A model generated the notes under the pieces. That model made no database searches, was not told where the DNA came from, and saw nothing but the letters and a program-made list of their open reading frames with translations. A stretch of 64,000 nt of DNA, taken from the NCBI RefSeq assembly GCF_016775155.1, contig NZ_JAEUGD010000053.1:186001-250000 (forward strand). The letters run 5' to 3'. Shown piece by piece: positions 42,077 through 52,732 of the stretch. The translations under genes were made by a program, and so were the position numbers. Numbering within the stretch: position 1 is the first letter of the stretch; each line of letters opens with the position of its first letter. The DNA is from Fulvivirga marina (lineage in GTDB: Bacteria; Bacteroidota; Bacteroidia; Cytophagales; Cyclobacteriaceae).

Positions 42077-44610
42077 TTGGATGAGATCAAATTAACTTTC
42101 TTAAACCATACAAAGGTCAGGAAGAAAATCAAGGTTATAATAATAGCCCATTCATGAGGTTCAGGAACTGCTCCAGATGACTTAATGCTTGCATTTTCAA
42201 GCGAGTCTTTATTTTCATCGATGTTGAATCTTTCGTAGTCTTTCAGCGTCTCTAAAACTATAAGGCTTGAAATAGGAGTTACAATATTCGCTGTAGAGGC
42301 TGTATTAATTAATTCCTCTTCTAAGAAATCGTTTCTAAAGTAATTGCGACCTATGCCTTGCATCACTTTATTGTATGCGAAAAGCCTTAGCAGGTGATCT
42401 GGTGCCTCTGAGCTGACTTTTACATCGCTTTCAGATCGGATCTGTACTTGCGCCGTAGGGATAGATACAACATCATTCTTTTGGCTGTAAGCAGAGAACG
42501 TTGAAGTTTCAATGGTCTGCTGCAATTCAGAGAGAGTGCCTCCATAATAATCCAGTATCTGGAACTCATCAAGAGATTTAATGTAACTACTGGCTTGTTT
42601 TGACAGATCAAAGACCTTAATCCTTTTGTCAGTTTTAGTGAATGATTCAAAAAGATGTTGCTTGAATGCTGAGTCATTGAGGTCACTCAAATTAGGAGTA
42701 AGAATATTACCTTTAGTAATAACAAGGGCATTACCAATATCCTTTATTTTATGAAAGGGGAATAGTGAAAAGTTAGGTTTAGCAAGTTTTGTAAGATCAG
42801 AAGAGGTGTTAATTCTCACTAATTGACCATTAGCGTTACAAGCATACAGGTTGGTCCCTTTTGTCATGTTGAATATTTCTTCTAATTCGGTATCTGTCCA
42901 TTGTTTGTTAAGGTCAATATAAATAGAACCTGCTTTGAATGGCTTTGTGTTAGCTTCAAGAGGTTCTATGCGATATGACTTACCATTGAACAAAAAAGGC
43001 TTATCTGCTAGAGCTTCAGCTGTCAGAGAAATGGTCCAGTGAGGTTTATACCTGCCTTGCCAGGAAAGGAGTCCATTGTCCTCCTCAAAATCCAACGAGG
43101 CGGACTCAATAGATGAAAGAGCGTCTTCGCCAAGTATATTAATGGAGGCGTTAGATTTACTGAAATCAGGGCCTTTAAACGTGATGGACTCATAATGTAA
43201 AAGTCCATTTTCAAATTTAAGAGGTGATGTAATTCCAATTTTGAATTGCCTCTCCTCATCAGGGGTACATGGAAATACCCGTACCCTGATTTTATTTCCT
43301 TCCATCCAGTAAACGACTGATGGATCCCGCATTTCTCTACCAACGATAGTGTTGTAGGCATTCTCTGCCTTAGATTTTGTGGTAAGTCTTGCTTTGGCCT
43401 CTTCTCCTTCTATCCACAACGAAAGGGAAGATACGACGCTCTGTTCAGGTATTTGAAAAGTATAAATTGCCTCCTCCTGGCTAAACCACCGTGAACGGTT
43501 CCTGAATTGATCATTGTGAATGCGTAAAATAAGTTCTGAATAGGCAAGGCGATAGGCAGGAAAAAACTGAACGTTGGTGATAACATCACTGGTCTGGAGG
43601 TTAAGCCCAGACCAAAATCGGTCTGTACTCTGGTGACGAGAATCATAGGCATAGTCCAATATCTTTAACCTGATGTCCTCTGATAATTTTGGTTTGCCGT
43701 TGAAAAATGTTGCTATTGTTACCAGAGGGTCATGAGTGCTCTGTCCTTCAAATCTCAATGATCCACCATCCCAAAAGAAGTTTGTTCCATCATAACATTC
43801 CTGATAGATCATACCACTTTTTAAATATCTCTCCGTTACAAAATTGAGATCCATTTGCTGTGCTATTGAAACCCAGGCGGGCATCTCTCGCTGTTCATTC
43901 TCATAAGTAGGTTTGTGTATGTCACGATGACTTTTTTGTGTTAGGCTGTCTATTGCAGCCCATTCCAGAGAAAAAGTCAGACAAATTCCAATAATAATGA
44001 CTATGGAGGAGAGAATAGAAAACTTTGCCAAACGGGAATCGGAGAGGTTGTATATTAAAATGAGCATGCATATGACAAAGCTCAGAGGAACGAAAACATG
44101 TAGAGAAATACCAAAAAATAAGGAAGCGATTACACCAATACCATATAAGGGGGTAATAATCAAAGTTTGGTAAATATTGAATATTAGTGACGCTGTAAAA
44201 ATAAATAATAGGACATTTTTGAGAAGCTGACTCTTGGTTGGTTTTAGTACATGGAGCAGGAGAGCCAAGGTTTCAATGCAAAGAAAGCAAGTGAGCCATG
44301 CTGAAGATTCATTAAACACATACATGGTTCTATTTAGACTATAGGCACTTAAGTTGAACAGAAGCAGGAGAATAATGTGATAGTTGCGAACAACGCAGCC
44401 AAAGGGGGTAAAGAACTTACCTTTAAGGTTAGTCATTAGGTAGATCAGGTATAAAGCGGCTATGGCATATTGAATAAAGAATGCACCTGAAAATATATCT
44501 TCTGTTTTTATCCCTATCGTGCTTACAAAGATTATAGATGATGTAAGAAATAAGATTATACCTGCTCGTAAACCTTTATCTTCTTTTAAAGTTTGAATAG
44601 CTTCTCTCAT
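42070..44610 (-). CDS. XrtN-system VIT-domain protein with C-terminal sorting signal
   Basis: 846 residues from the ATG at 44610. About seven or eight N-terminal membrane segments (to about residue 235), an extracytoplasmic part with a VIT-like domain at roughly 360-470 (KAENAYNTIVGREMRDPS), a long tail and at the end VPEPHEW followed by a membrane segment IIITLIFFLTFVW and a basic KK tail. That tripartite end is an exosortase-recognised signal, so this protein is the likely substrate of the XrtN encoded next to it. A longer start at 44685 adds 25 residues lacking membrane character and is not preferred. Confidence 0.82.
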   Translation of the reverse strand: MREAIQTLKEDKGLRAGIILFLTSSIIFVSTIGIKTEDIFSGAFFIQYAIAALYLIYLMTNLKGKFFTPFGCVVRNYHIILLLLFNLSAYSLNRTMYVFNESSAWLTCFLCIETLALLLHVLKPTKSQLLKNVLLFIFTASLIFNIYQTLIITPLYGIGVIASLFFGISLHVFVPLSFVICMLILIYNLSDSRLAKFSILSSIVIIIGICLTFSLEWAAIDSLTQKSHRDIHKPTYENEQREMPAWVSIAQQMDLNFVTERYLKSGMIYQECYDGTNFFWDGGSLRFEGQSTHDPLVTIATFFNGKPKLSEDIRLKILDYAYDSRHQSTDRFWSGLNLQTSDVITNVQFFPAYRLAYSELILRIHNDQFRNRSRWFSQEEAIYTFQIPEQSVVSSLSLWIEGEEAKARLTTKSKAENAYNTIVGREMRDPSVVYWMEGNKIRVRVFPCTPDEERQFKIGITSPLKFENGLLHYESITFKGPDFSKSNASINILGEDALSSIESASLDFEEDNGLLSWQGRYKPHWTISLTAEALADKPFLFNGKSYRIEPLEANTKPFKAGSIYIDLNKQWTDTELEEIFNMTKGTNLYACNANGQLVRINTSSDLTKLAKPNFSLFPFHKIKDIGNALVITKGNILTPNLSDLNDSAFKQHLFESFTKTDKRIKVFDLSKQASSYIKSLDEFQILDYYGGTLSELQQTIETSTFSAYSQKNDVVSIPTAQVQIRSESDVKVSSEAPDHLLRLFAYNKVMQGIGRNYFRNDFLEEELINTASTANIVTPISSLIVLETLKDYERFNIDENKDSLENASIKSSGAVPEPHEWAIIITLIFFLTFVWFKKVNLISSKW

Positions 44611-44793
44611 ATGCGTTATTTTAAAAGTACTTTGTTTTTCAAAGTAATTGCTTCTTAAAAATGTCAGATCGCAGAAACCTGACATGGATTCAAAAAGAAC
44701 TTTGAATTACAAAGTAAATGAACGGGAACAATAACAAAAAGGTTTTTTTCTTTTTTATTGAAGGGTCTACATGTGAAAATTGAAAAAGCGTGT

Positions 44794-46359
44794 TTATTTT
44801 ACATCCACACTATAAAACGTCCCTCTGTTCTCCTTCTGCTCCATGGAGTGTTTTACGATAAGGTAAGCAACATTGATCATATTGCGTAATTCGCATAGCT
44901 GTGGAGACAGGGTGGTTGTTTTGTAGAGCTTTTCAGTTTCTTCATAGATTACATGGAGCCTGTTGAGGGCACGTTCTAAACGTTCATTGGAACGTACTAT
45001 GCCTACATAGTTGCTCATGATATTCTTTACTTCCGTGCGGTTATGGTTGATCAGCACCCATTCGCGAGGTTTTGTAGTGCCTTCGGCCTGCCATTCTGGG
45101 ATATTGTCCTGGAAATTGATATTGTCAATTTTGTCAGCAACATCTTCAAAACAACGGTGAGCAAATACCAGGGCTTCGAGCAGAGAGTTAGAGGCTAATC
45201 GGTTGGCACCGTGTAGTCCGGTGCAGGCTACTTCTCCGCAACAATAAAGATTTTCAATATTTGTATTGCCATGTGCATTCGTTTTTACACCGCCACAAAG
45301 GTAGTGCGCCGCTGGGGCAACGGGTATCATATCTTTGGCCACATCGATGCCTGATTCAAGGCACTTTTGGTAGATGTTAGGGAAATGCTTTTTAAACTCT
45401 TGAATATCCAGGTGGCGGCAATCCAGGTAAGCACATTCTTCCCCTCGGGTTTTCATTTCTGTATCAATGGCCCTTGCTACTATATCTCTTGAGGCTAAAG
45501 AACCGCGTTCATCGTACTTTTCCATGAAGGATTCTCCCTCTTTGGTTTTAAGTACAGCGCCAAATCCTCTCACAGCTTCTGATATTAAGAAGGCGGTATC
45601 GCCAGCGTGCCCATATAATGCGGTGGGGTGAAACTGTATAAACTGCATATGTTCCATAGTAGCTTTTGCACGATATGCCATGGCTATTCCATCTCCTGTG
45701 GCTACTTCCGGGTTGGTGGTGATCTTGTAGGTTTGACCTATGCCACCAGAGGCTAGTACAGTAGTTTTTGCTACATACGTCTCTATTTTATGTGTTTTTA
45801 GATCCATCACATAGGCTCCAAAACACTTGATATCGGTACTCTTTTTCGTAACCTCTATGCCTAAATGGTGTTGGGTGATCAGGTCTACAGCAAAACGATA
45901 CTCTAAAATCTCAACATTTTTAAAGGATCGCGCTTTATCCAGTAGTGTGCTTTGGATTTTAAAGCCCGTTACATCCTTGTAATGTAATATGCGGCGGGCC
46001 GAGTGGGCACCTTCCATACCCAGGTGGTAGTTACCATCTGCATCACGGTCAAACTCAGTACCCAGGTCAATGATTTCCTGTAGGCGAGCCGGACCTTCTT
46101 CCACTACCAGATCTACTGTGGCCTTATTACACAATCCATCACCAGCTTTTAGGGTATCTTCCTTGTGTTTTTCGAAGTTGTCGTTTAGAAAGTCCATTAC
46201 CACTGCTATGCCACCTTGAGCATATCGGGTATTACTTTCGCTCACAATTGACTTGGTAACGATAGTGATCTTCTTTTCCGGGAAACGACTGGCTGTTTTT
46301 ACAGCGAAGCTAAGTCCGGCAAGGCCGGAACCAATAATTAAAAAATCGGTTTTGTGCAT
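44794..46359 (-). CDS. nadB: L-aspartate oxidase
   Basis: 521 residues. FAD-binding GSGLAGLSFAVK at the N-terminus, RYAQGGIAVV, HPTALYGHAG and the C-terminal CGEVACTGLHGANRLASNS. NadB oxidises L-aspartate to iminoaspartate, which NadA condenses with dihydroxyacetone phosphate to quinolinate on the way to NAD. The nadA gene ends 4 bases upstream on the same strand. Confidence 0.93.
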   Translation of the reverse strand: MHKTDFLIIGSGLAGLSFAVKTASRFPEKKITIVTKSIVSESNTRYAQGGIAVVMDFLNDNFEKHKEDTLKAGDGLCNKATVDLVVEEGPARLQEIIDLGTEFDRDADGNYHLGMEGAHSARRILHYKDVTGFKIQSTLLDKARSFKNVEILEYRFAVDLITQHHLGIEVTKKSTDIKCFGAYVMDLKTHKIETYVAKTTVLASGGIGQTYKITTNPEVATGDGIAMAYRAKATMEHMQFIQFHPTALYGHAGDTAFLISEAVRGFGAVLKTKEGESFMEKYDERGSLASRDIVARAIDTEMKTRGEECAYLDCRHLDIQEFKKHFPNIYQKCLESGIDVAKDMIPVAPAAHYLCGGVKTNAHGNTNIENLYCCGEVACTGLHGANRLASNSLLEALVFAHRCFEDVADKIDNINFQDNIPEWQAEGTTKPREWVLINHNRTEVKNIMSNYVGIVRSNERLERALNRLHVIYEETEKLYKTTTLSPQLCELRNMINVAYLIVKHSMEQKENRGTFYSVDVK

Positions 46360-46363
46360 TTTG

Positions 46364-47368
46364 TTAAGATAACTCCAGCATTCTTTCTATTGGGCGTAAA
46401 GCTTTAATACGAATATCCTCAGGCAGAATGATCTCTGGCTGTTCATACTCCATACATAAGTAAAGCTTCTGAAGTGTATTCATTTTCATGTAGCCACATT
46501 CGCTACATGCACACTTGTTTTCTTCATAGGCTGGTGCAGCAATGATCTTTTTATGTGGAATCTCCTTGCTCATTTGGTGCAAGATACCTGCTTCAGTAGC
46601 TACGATGAACTCTTCTGCCGGATCATTTTTAACATAATCTATCAATTTGGCTGTAGATCCGATAAATGTAGCTACTTTCAGGATGTGACTTTCAGACTCG
46701 GGGTGAGCAATTATTTTAGCATTTGGATGCTTTTGATGTGCTGCCAGAAGCTTGTCGATACTAAATGCTTCGTGTACCATGCAAGCACCACTCCATAGTA
46801 ACATATCGCGACCAGTCTCTTTGATCAGGTATTTGCCAAGGTTAACATCTGGAGCGAAAATAATAGGTTGATCTTTTGGGATTGAGTTAATGATTTTAAC
46901 TGCATTAGAACTGGTGCAAACAATATCACTGAGGGCTTTAATCTCAGCTGAGCAGTTTACATAGGTTACTACTACATGGTCTGGGTGTTGTTTTACAAAG
47001 GCTCCGAACTCTTCGGGTGTACATGAGTCTGCCAAAGAACAACCTGCTTTGAGATCGGGGAGAAGAACTTTCTTCTCAGGGCTAAGCACTTTTGCGGTTT
47101 CGGCCATGAAGTGAACTCCCGCAAATACTATAATGTCAGCGTCAGTTTCTGCAGCTTGTTGAGCTAACCCCAAACTGTCTCCAACAAAGTCAGCGATATC
47201 CTGTATTTCAGGAAACTGATAATAGTGCGCCAGGATTACCGCATTTTTCTCCTCCCGAAGCCTGTTGATCTCATTAACAAAATCTGTATCCGGCTTTACA
47301 GGCAGGTCAAGAAATCCTTTATTCTCCAATTGCTTTTTCGCAGTCTCTTGTTGCTCTAATGTTATCAT
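46364..47368 (-). CDS. nadA: Quinolinate synthase
   Basis: 334 residues. The NadA characters [36 protein letters not shown], the Fe-S cysteines (GCSLADSC and [12 protein letters not shown] among them) and HPES are present. It forms quinolinate using a 4Fe-4S cluster. nadA and nadB are adjacent on the minus strand, an operon for de novo NAD synthesis; nadC is not in the window. Confidence 0.93.
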   Translation of the reverse strand: MITLEQQETAKKQLENKGFLDLPVKPDTDFVNEINRLREEKNAVILAHYYQFPEIQDIADFVGDSLGLAQQAAETDADIIVFAGVHFMAETAKVLSPEKKVLLPDLKAGCSLADSCTPEEFGAFVKQHPDHVVVTYVNCSAEIKALSDIVCTSSNAVKIINSIPKDQPIIFAPDVNLGKYLIKETGRDMLLWSGACMVHEAFSIDKLLAAHQKHPNAKIIAHPESESHILKVATFIGSTAKLIDYVKNDPAEEFIVATEAGILHQMSKEIPHKKIIAAPAYEENKCACSECGYMKMNTLQKLYLCMEYEQPEIILPEDIRIKALRPIERMLELS

Positions 47369-47696
47369 AACAATGAAAAAATTAAAATGGGTCTATTTTC
47401 TTTGTTCAGGTTGAAGCTCAAACAATATTATTCGTACAATCATCAGTAAAAACTTTAAAGAATTTTATGATCTCGTTCATGAATTCTATTGTTGGTATAT
47501 GCAGGTTAAATGAACGTATTGTGAGCCTGTTTGGTCTGGTTTTATGGTTATCACATAAAATTTGGGTAAAGATAGGAGATTAAATGAAACAGCGTATTTA
47601 ACATGCAAAGAATTTGTGATTCTACTTAGGCTGGAGTGTGCCAGGAGTGTCAAATTAAAAATAAAGTAGTGATAGCAGGTTATGGGTATGGTTACT
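47369..47696. other. Intergenic region upstream of nadA
   Basis: No gene is supported. It contains the nadA upstream region on the minus strand. A TATTGTTTG sequence near 47430 approaches a -7 element but has one base too many. No NAD-repressor site is evident. Confidence 0.35.
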
Positions 47697-47744
47697 AAAA
47701 GTAAAAGGCGGCTTACCTCTTTCGGTAAGCCGCCTTTTACTTTT
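47697..47744. terminator. Strong terminator after rny, symmetric on both strands
   Basis: A 21-bp perfect inverted repeat, AAAAGTAAAAGGCGGCTTACC and its complement, with loop TCTTTC. A/T tracts on both sides make it active in either direction. It lies 15 bases past the rny stop and ends the minus-strand rny transcript. Confidence 0.92.
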
Positions 47745-47759
47745 CTCTGAGGTCAGCAT

Positions 47760-49325
47760 TTATTTTGCGTAGGAGACAGATCGCATTTCCCTGATCACTG
47801 TCACTTTGATCTGACCGGGGTATTGCATGTCTTTTTCTATTTTTTGTGAGATGTCAAATGATAGTTGACCTGCTCTTTCATCACTAACATTTTCTGCATC
47901 TACCATTACACGCAATTCTCTACCAGCCTGTATTGCATAGCATTTGTGGACGCCATCAAAGCTAAGGGCTAGTTGTTCTAGTTCTTTAAGTCGTTTGATG
48001 TAGCTTTCCATTACCTCACGACGAGCCCCCGGCCTTGCACCGGAGATAGCATCACAAGCCTGAATGATAGGAGAGATCATGGAAGTCATTTCAATTTCGT
48101 CATGGTGAGCACCAATAGCATTACAGACTACGGGGTGCTCCTTGTATTTTTGGGCTAGCTCCATACCGATGATGGCGTGAGGCTTTTCTGGCTCATCAGG
48201 CCACACTTTACCTATATCGTGTAACAAGCCCGCGCGTTTGGCTTGCTTGGGACTAAGGCCTAGCTCTGATGCCATTGTAGCGCATAAATTGGCTACTTCA
48301 CGGGAGTGCTGAAGCAGGTTCTGTCCGTAAGAGGATCTAAACCTCATTCGTCCTACCATTTTGATCAGTTCAGGGTGTAAGCCATGGATTCCAAGATCTA
48401 TTACGGTTCTTTCACCTATTTCAATGATCTCTTCTTCAATATTCTTTTTTGTCTTAGCTACAATCTCTTCGATCCTTGCAGGGTGTATTCTGCCGTCAAC
48501 CACAAGGCGGTGTAAAGAAAGTCGTGCAATTTCTCTGCGCACCGGATCAAAGCCAGATATAATGATGGCCTCTGGTGTGTCGTCTACAATGATCTCTACT
48601 CCGGTTGCGGCTTCAAGTGCTCTAATGTTTCTGCCCTCTCTACCAATGATCTTGCCTTTGATATCATCACTTTCGATGTTAAATACAGAAACACAGTTTT
48701 CAATGGCGTGTTCGGTAGCAGTTCTCTGAATAGTTTCGAGAACGATCTTTTTTGCATCTTTGGTAGCAGAAAGCTTGGCTTCTTCCAGAATATCCTTAAT
48801 AAAAGATGATGCACGAGTTTGTGCTTCATCTTTTAGAGATTCTACCAATTGTTCGCGGGCTTCTTCTGCTGTAAGATTCGATATTTTTTCAAGAATGGAT
48901 ACTTTCTGCTGATTGAACTTGTTAAGCTCAGCTTTTTTCTTGTTTACTACTTCAAGCTGGGTAGAGAGGTTTTCTTTTAGTTCATCCAGTTCGGTCTCTT
49001 TTCTCTTTACTTGCTCAAATTCTTTTGAAAGGTGTTGCTCCCTTTGCTTCAGCTTATTCTCATTGGAGATAATCTGGTTTTTCTTTCGGGAGGCATCTTC
49101 TTCGAACTCTGCTTTGAGTTTTAGGAATTTCTCTTTAGCCTCCAATATTTTGTCCTTTTTGATGTTTTCGGCTGAAAGCTCAGCTTCTCGGATAATACTT
49201 TTAGCTTTTTCTTCGAGCTCCTTTTCTTTTCCTTCGTTGACCTTGCTCATTAAGGCCCGTCCTATTACGATACCAATACCAAGGCCTATAACACCTGCTA
49301 GTATTAAATAGATTGAATCTGCCAT
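47760..49325 (-). CDS. rny: Ribonuclease Y
   Basis: 521 residues. One N-terminal membrane anchor ([16 protein letters not shown]), a long coiled coil (about 30-190), a KH domain ([18 protein letters not shown]) and an HD domain with [11 protein letters not shown]. RNase Y is the membrane-bound endoribonuclease that starts mRNA decay in many bacteria. Upstream on the same strand are zapA and pheT, with a probable 6S-like RNA in between. Confidence 0.93.
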   Translation of the reverse strand: MADSIYLILAGVIGLGIGIVIGRALMSKVNEGKEKELEEKAKSIIREAELSAENIKKDKILEAKEKFLKLKAEFEEDASRKKNQIISNENKLKQREQHLSKEFEQVKRKETELDELKENLSTQLEVVNKKKAELNKFNQQKVSILEKISNLTAEEAREQLVESLKDEAQTRASSFIKDILEEAKLSATKDAKKIVLETIQRTATEHAIENCVSVFNIESDDIKGKIIGREGRNIRALEAATGVEIIVDDTPEAIIISGFDPVRREIARLSLHRLVVDGRIHPARIEEIVAKTKKNIEEEIIEIGERTVIDLGIHGLHPELIKMVGRMRFRSSYGQNLLQHSREVANLCATMASELGLSPKQAKRAGLLHDIGKVWPDEPEKPHAIIGMELAQKYKEHPVVCNAIGAHHDEIEMTSMISPIIQACDAISGARPGARREVMESYIKRLKELEQLALSFDGVHKCYAIQAGRELRVMVDAENVSDERAGQLSFDISQKIEKDMQYPGQIKVTVIREMRSVSYAK

Positions 49326-49359
49326 TACTCTTTTTAGTTTAAAAGATTTAAATGAGCTG

Positions 49360-49515
49360 TTAGGCAGGTTTTGTGGAATAGGCTTTATTGTATTTCTGAA
49401 ATACCTTTGCCCAATATATTACTAACTCCCCACGTAGGGGATAATGATCCCTTAATTCCTGAGCTAACACTCATGATTAAAAGATGCAGCAAAAGGTGAT
49501 CAGAACCGGGGTTTT
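49360..49515 (-). ncRNA. ssrS: Probable 6S-type RNA between zapA and rny
   Basis: The 193-base gap between zapA and rny has strong pairing on the minus strand: ACCTTTTGC (49496-49488) with GCAAAGGT (49410-49403), one bulged base. An AGGCA/TGCCT closing helix lies outside and a CCCCTACGTGGGG hairpin (49439-49427) lies inside. A 6S RNA of the Flavobacteria type is known at this zapA-rny position in Bacteroidota, from memory. Ends are approximate. Long-stem architecture with a central open region fits 6S RNA, which binds RNA polymerase. Confidence 0.55.
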
Positions 49516-49518
49516 GCC

Positions 49519-49803
49519 TTATAAGGCTTGATTGATAATGCTATTTAAATGATTGATTTTTTCAAGCACACTTTCATCTGTGTCATATTGCTTTTCATCC
49601 AACTCCATTTTATCAACTAAGCAATCAAAAGCTACCATAGCTAGAAGATCTTGTTTATCGTCTATCCCAAATCTTTCTCTGTAAGATTTTATCCTTTCAT
49701 TAATCTGCCTGCCTGCACTTCTCACCCTTGCTTCGTCCTCAGCCTTCACCTTCATAGGGTATTCTCTGTCAGCAATTTTTATTCTTATAGAAAGTTCGTC
49801 CAT
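49519..49803 (-). CDS. zapA: Cell division protein ZapA
   Basis: 94 residues. ZapA pattern: SIRIKIADREYPMKV, then the VRSAGRQINERIKSYRERFG helix and DLLAMVAFDCLVDKM coiled-coil region. ZapA bundles FtsZ filaments at midcell. The gene lies 11 bases after the small coiled-coil gene and before the presumed 6S RNA. Confidence 0.9.
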   Translation of the reverse strand: MDELSIRIKIADREYPMKVKAEDEARVRSAGRQINERIKSYRERFGIDDKQDLLAMVAFDCLVDKMELDEKQYDTDESVLEKINHLNSIINQAL

Positions 49804-49814
49804 ATGGAGCGGTA

Positions 49815-50111
49815 TTATTTACTTAAGTGCGCTATACACTTATCAATCTCCTTTATATAATCGTCAATTTTCCTCTTCAGTTCAGAAGTATTGCCTTCTC
49901 CTGTATCTATTTCGTTTACAATCTTACTAATTTTAATCTTATTTTGAAAGCTACTGATTTGCTCCTCCTTGCTCTTCACTAAACTTCTAAGTTCGTCGTT
50001 TTCACTTTTTAGCTGAGAGACCTCCATTTTGAGGGTTTTGTGCTCCCCAACCAGAAGATTTATTTTGCGCTCCAACGACAACAAGTTAGCTTTTAGCTGT
50101 TCTTTGTTCAT
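49815..50111 (-). CDS. Small coiled-coil protein between pheT and zapA
   Basis: 98 residues, nearly all heptad-rich coiled coil (residues about 3-65), acidic, with a short helical tail. The place between pheT (2-base gap) and zapA (11-base gap) is typical of Bacteroidota, where such a ZapB-like protein is often annotated as hypothetical. A role in division together with ZapA is inferred from context. Confidence 0.75.
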   Translation of the reverse strand: MNKEQLKANLLSLERKINLLVGEHKTLKMEVSQLKSENDELRSLVKSKEEQISSFQNKIKISKIVNEIDTGEGNTSELKRKIDDYIKEIDKCIAHLSK

Positions 50112-50113
50112 AG

Positions 50114-52531
50114 TTACTTCCTGATTATTGCACCAAGGTCGCTTTCAAAAGAAGACATTAATTTAGTCATTGTTTTGTCGATAACCTTATCGGTTAAGGT
50201 CTTTTCTTTATCCTGAAGGATGAAGCTTATGGCATAAGCTTTCTTATCTTTATCAATATTCTCTCCTTCATAAACGTCAAACACATTGATAGAACGTAAA
50301 AAGCGTTGCCCATTGTTTTGAGCAATTTTTCGGATTTCTTCGAAGTTTACTTTTTTGTCAATAACCAATGAAAGGTCTCTCCTCACTTCAGGGAATTTAG
50401 ACACTTCTTCATATACTATATTATTATTTGTCTTCTTCAAAAGCAAGTCCCAATCGATATCTGCATAAAATATTTCTTGCTTAAGCCCTGTTTTCTTCGT
50501 TAAAGCTGCATTTACTTTTCCCATTTTCACGAGTTCTTTGTCGGTGAGAAGCATTTTCAGACCATAATCAAAGGGGAAATCGTGAGTGACATCATTTTTT
50601 AATTCTTTGCTAAGTAACCTGCTGACCACAAGGTTTACAATATGTGAAAGGTCATGAAAAGCTACTTTTCTCGTTTTGTTGATCCAGTTTTCATTTTCAA
50701 TGTGTCCTGTCATATAAATGGCAAGCCTATTGTTTTCTATATAGTCACCTTCCTTAATTGAGTAAGTTTTTCCAAATTCAAAAAGGCGCAGGTTGGTTTG
50801 CCTTCTATTGATGTTATGCAAAGCAACCTCAAGGCCTGAATACAACATGCTTTGCCTCATTACACCCAAGTCTTCGCTCAGTTTGTTGAGTATAACTACG
50901 CTATGCTTCTCATCCAGGTCAGCAGCTTGCTCCGCATATGACGGTTTGGTGAGCGAATTAGTCATAACTTCGTAAAAGCCGTTGCTCACCAATAGTTCTG
51001 TAATTGACTTTTGAGTTTTGTTCCTGTCTTTAGCAGGAAAGTCTGCGAGATAATCACTCTTTACAAATTCAGGTAGCTCTACGTTATTGAAACCATAAAT
51101 TCTCAATATTTCTTCGATAACGTCAGCCTCTCTTTGTACGTCAACACGATATGGTGGAACTGAAGCTATGAATGACTCATCTGACTCCTTTTGAATTTTT
51201 ATATCGAGTAGGTTAAGAACCTCAAATACCCTGTCTTTTTCAATATGTTTTCCGATGAGCCTGTCAATATTTTTGAACTTAACAGGGACTTCGAAGTTTT
51301 TGATTTTTTCTGGGTAAAGGTCTATAATTTCTGAACTGATCGACCCTCCAGCTAATTCTTTTATCAGTGTAGCAGCTCTTTTTAGTGCATAAACTGTTAT
51401 TTCCGGGTCGGTACCTCTTTCGTACCGGAATGAAGCATCAGTTTTGAGTTGGTGATGTTGTGCTGTTTTTCGTACGTAATCTGGTGAGAAGTAGGCGCTT
51501 TCGAGGAATACGTTCCTGGTGCTATCCTTAACTCCTGATTTTGTGCCTCCAAACACACCTGCGATACACATGCCTTCACTTTCTCCATTGCAGATCATTA
51601 GGTCAGTACTAAGTAGCTTTCTTTCCTTTTCGTCGAGTGTAGTGAAAGTGGTTTCCTGAGGTAATGTTTTTACTATTACTTTTTTACCCTTAACCTCATC
51701 CGCATCAAAAGCATGAAGAGGTTGACCTATTTCATGAAGCACAAAATTCGTGGCATCAACTACATTGTTAATAGGGGTAATACCAATTGCTTCTAATCTT
51801 TGCTTTAACCAGGAGGGAGACTCTTCTACCTGCACTCCACTAATGGTTATACCTGAGTAGCGAGGGCAGGCTTCAGTATTTTCGACGATGACCTCAATGG
51901 TATTGTCGGTGTTGTCAATTTTGAAATCATCCACCTTTGGCCAAAGAACTGCCGTGTTTAAGGCAGCTTTTAAGTCTCTGGCGACTCCAATATGAGAAGC
52001 TGCATCGGCCCTGTTGGGAGTCAAGCCTATTTCTATAACAATATCGTCAGTAAGATTGAAGTACTTCGCAGCAGGTGTTCCATTTGGAAGATCTGTATCA
52101 AGTACCATGATACCATCGTGGCTTTTTCCAAGTCCAATTTCATCTTCAGCGCAAATCATACCTTCGGATACTTCTCCTCTGATTTTAGCTTTTTTTATTT
52201 TAAAAGACTCATGCCCTTCAGGGTAAAGTGTAGCGCCAACCGTAGCCACAACTACTTTCTGACCTTGTGCTACATTTGGAGCTCCACAAACAATTGGAGA
52301 AGGGTTGTCGCCGCCTATATCAACAGTAGTAACGGATAGCTTATCGGCATTGGGATGCTTTGTGCAGGTTAGTACTTCGCCAATAACCAAGCCCTTTAAG
52401 CCACCTTTTACCTGTTCGAAATTTTCCAGCCCCTCCACTTCTAATCCGGTGTCTGTTAATAGTTTGCTGATTTCCTCAGGTGACTGATTTATGTTTACAT
52501 AATCTTTAAGCCAGTTTAAAGATATCTTCAT
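50114..52531 (-). CDS. pheT: Phenylalanyl-tRNA synthetase beta subunit
   Basis: 805 residues, full length. EMAP-type tRNA-binding domain (residues about 40-150, KVVVATVGATLYPEG), B3/4 editing domain, B5 domain with YRVDVQREADVIEEILRIYG, and the C-terminal anticodon-binding FDX-ACB domain. It pairs with PheS, which is not in the window, to charge tRNA-Phe. First gene of the pheT-coiled-coil-zapA transcript. Confidence 0.95.
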   Translation of the reverse strand: MKISLNWLKDYVNINQSPEEISKLLTDTGLEVEGLENFEQVKGGLKGLVIGEVLTCTKHPNADKLSVTTVDIGGDNPSPIVCGAPNVAQGQKVVVATVGATLYPEGHESFKIKKAKIRGEVSEGMICAEDEIGLGKSHDGIMVLDTDLPNGTPAAKYFNLTDDIVIEIGLTPNRADAASHIGVARDLKAALNTAVLWPKVDDFKIDNTDNTIEVIVENTEACPRYSGITISGVQVEESPSWLKQRLEAIGITPINNVVDATNFVLHEIGQPLHAFDADEVKGKKVIVKTLPQETTFTTLDEKERKLLSTDLMICNGESEGMCIAGVFGGTKSGVKDSTRNVFLESAYFSPDYVRKTAQHHQLKTDASFRYERGTDPEITVYALKRAATLIKELAGGSISSEIIDLYPEKIKNFEVPVKFKNIDRLIGKHIEKDRVFEVLNLLDIKIQKESDESFIASVPPYRVDVQREADVIEEILRIYGFNNVELPEFVKSDYLADFPAKDRNKTQKSITELLVSNGFYEVMTNSLTKPSYAEQAADLDEKHSVVILNKLSEDLGVMRQSMLYSGLEVALHNINRRQTNLRLFEFGKTYSIKEGDYIENNRLAIYMTGHIENENWINKTRKVAFHDLSHIVNLVVSRLLSKELKNDVTHDFPFDYGLKMLLTDKELVKMGKVNAALTKKTGLKQEIFYADIDWDLLLKKTNNNIVYEEVSKFPEVRRDLSLVIDKKVNFEEIRKIAQNNGQRFLRSINVFDVYEGENIDKDKKAYAISFILQDKEKTLTDKVIDKTMTKLMSSFESDLGAIIRK

Positions 52532-52606
52532 ATGTATTTCTTTATTTTTTATCCTACATGCAGCGAGTTACTCCCTGTTACTCTTAGCTTTTTCTTACTG
52601 AAAGGG

Positions 52607-52614
52607 CAAAATTA
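52607..52614 (-). promoter_or_regulatory. Possible -7 element for pheT
   Basis: TAATTTTG on the minus strand matches TAnnTTTG, 76 bases before the pheT start codon. No TTG is found at the -33 spacing, so confidence is moderate. Confidence 0.4.
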
Positions 52615-52732
52615 AACATTTCCTGCTTTTAAGGATGGTGAAAGCCAACTTTTTGCAATGTGCTGTTTATGAACCTCTGAAGTGTCTGTTAGATTGTGTT
52701 ATACCATACTTTACCATATCAGTATCATTGAG

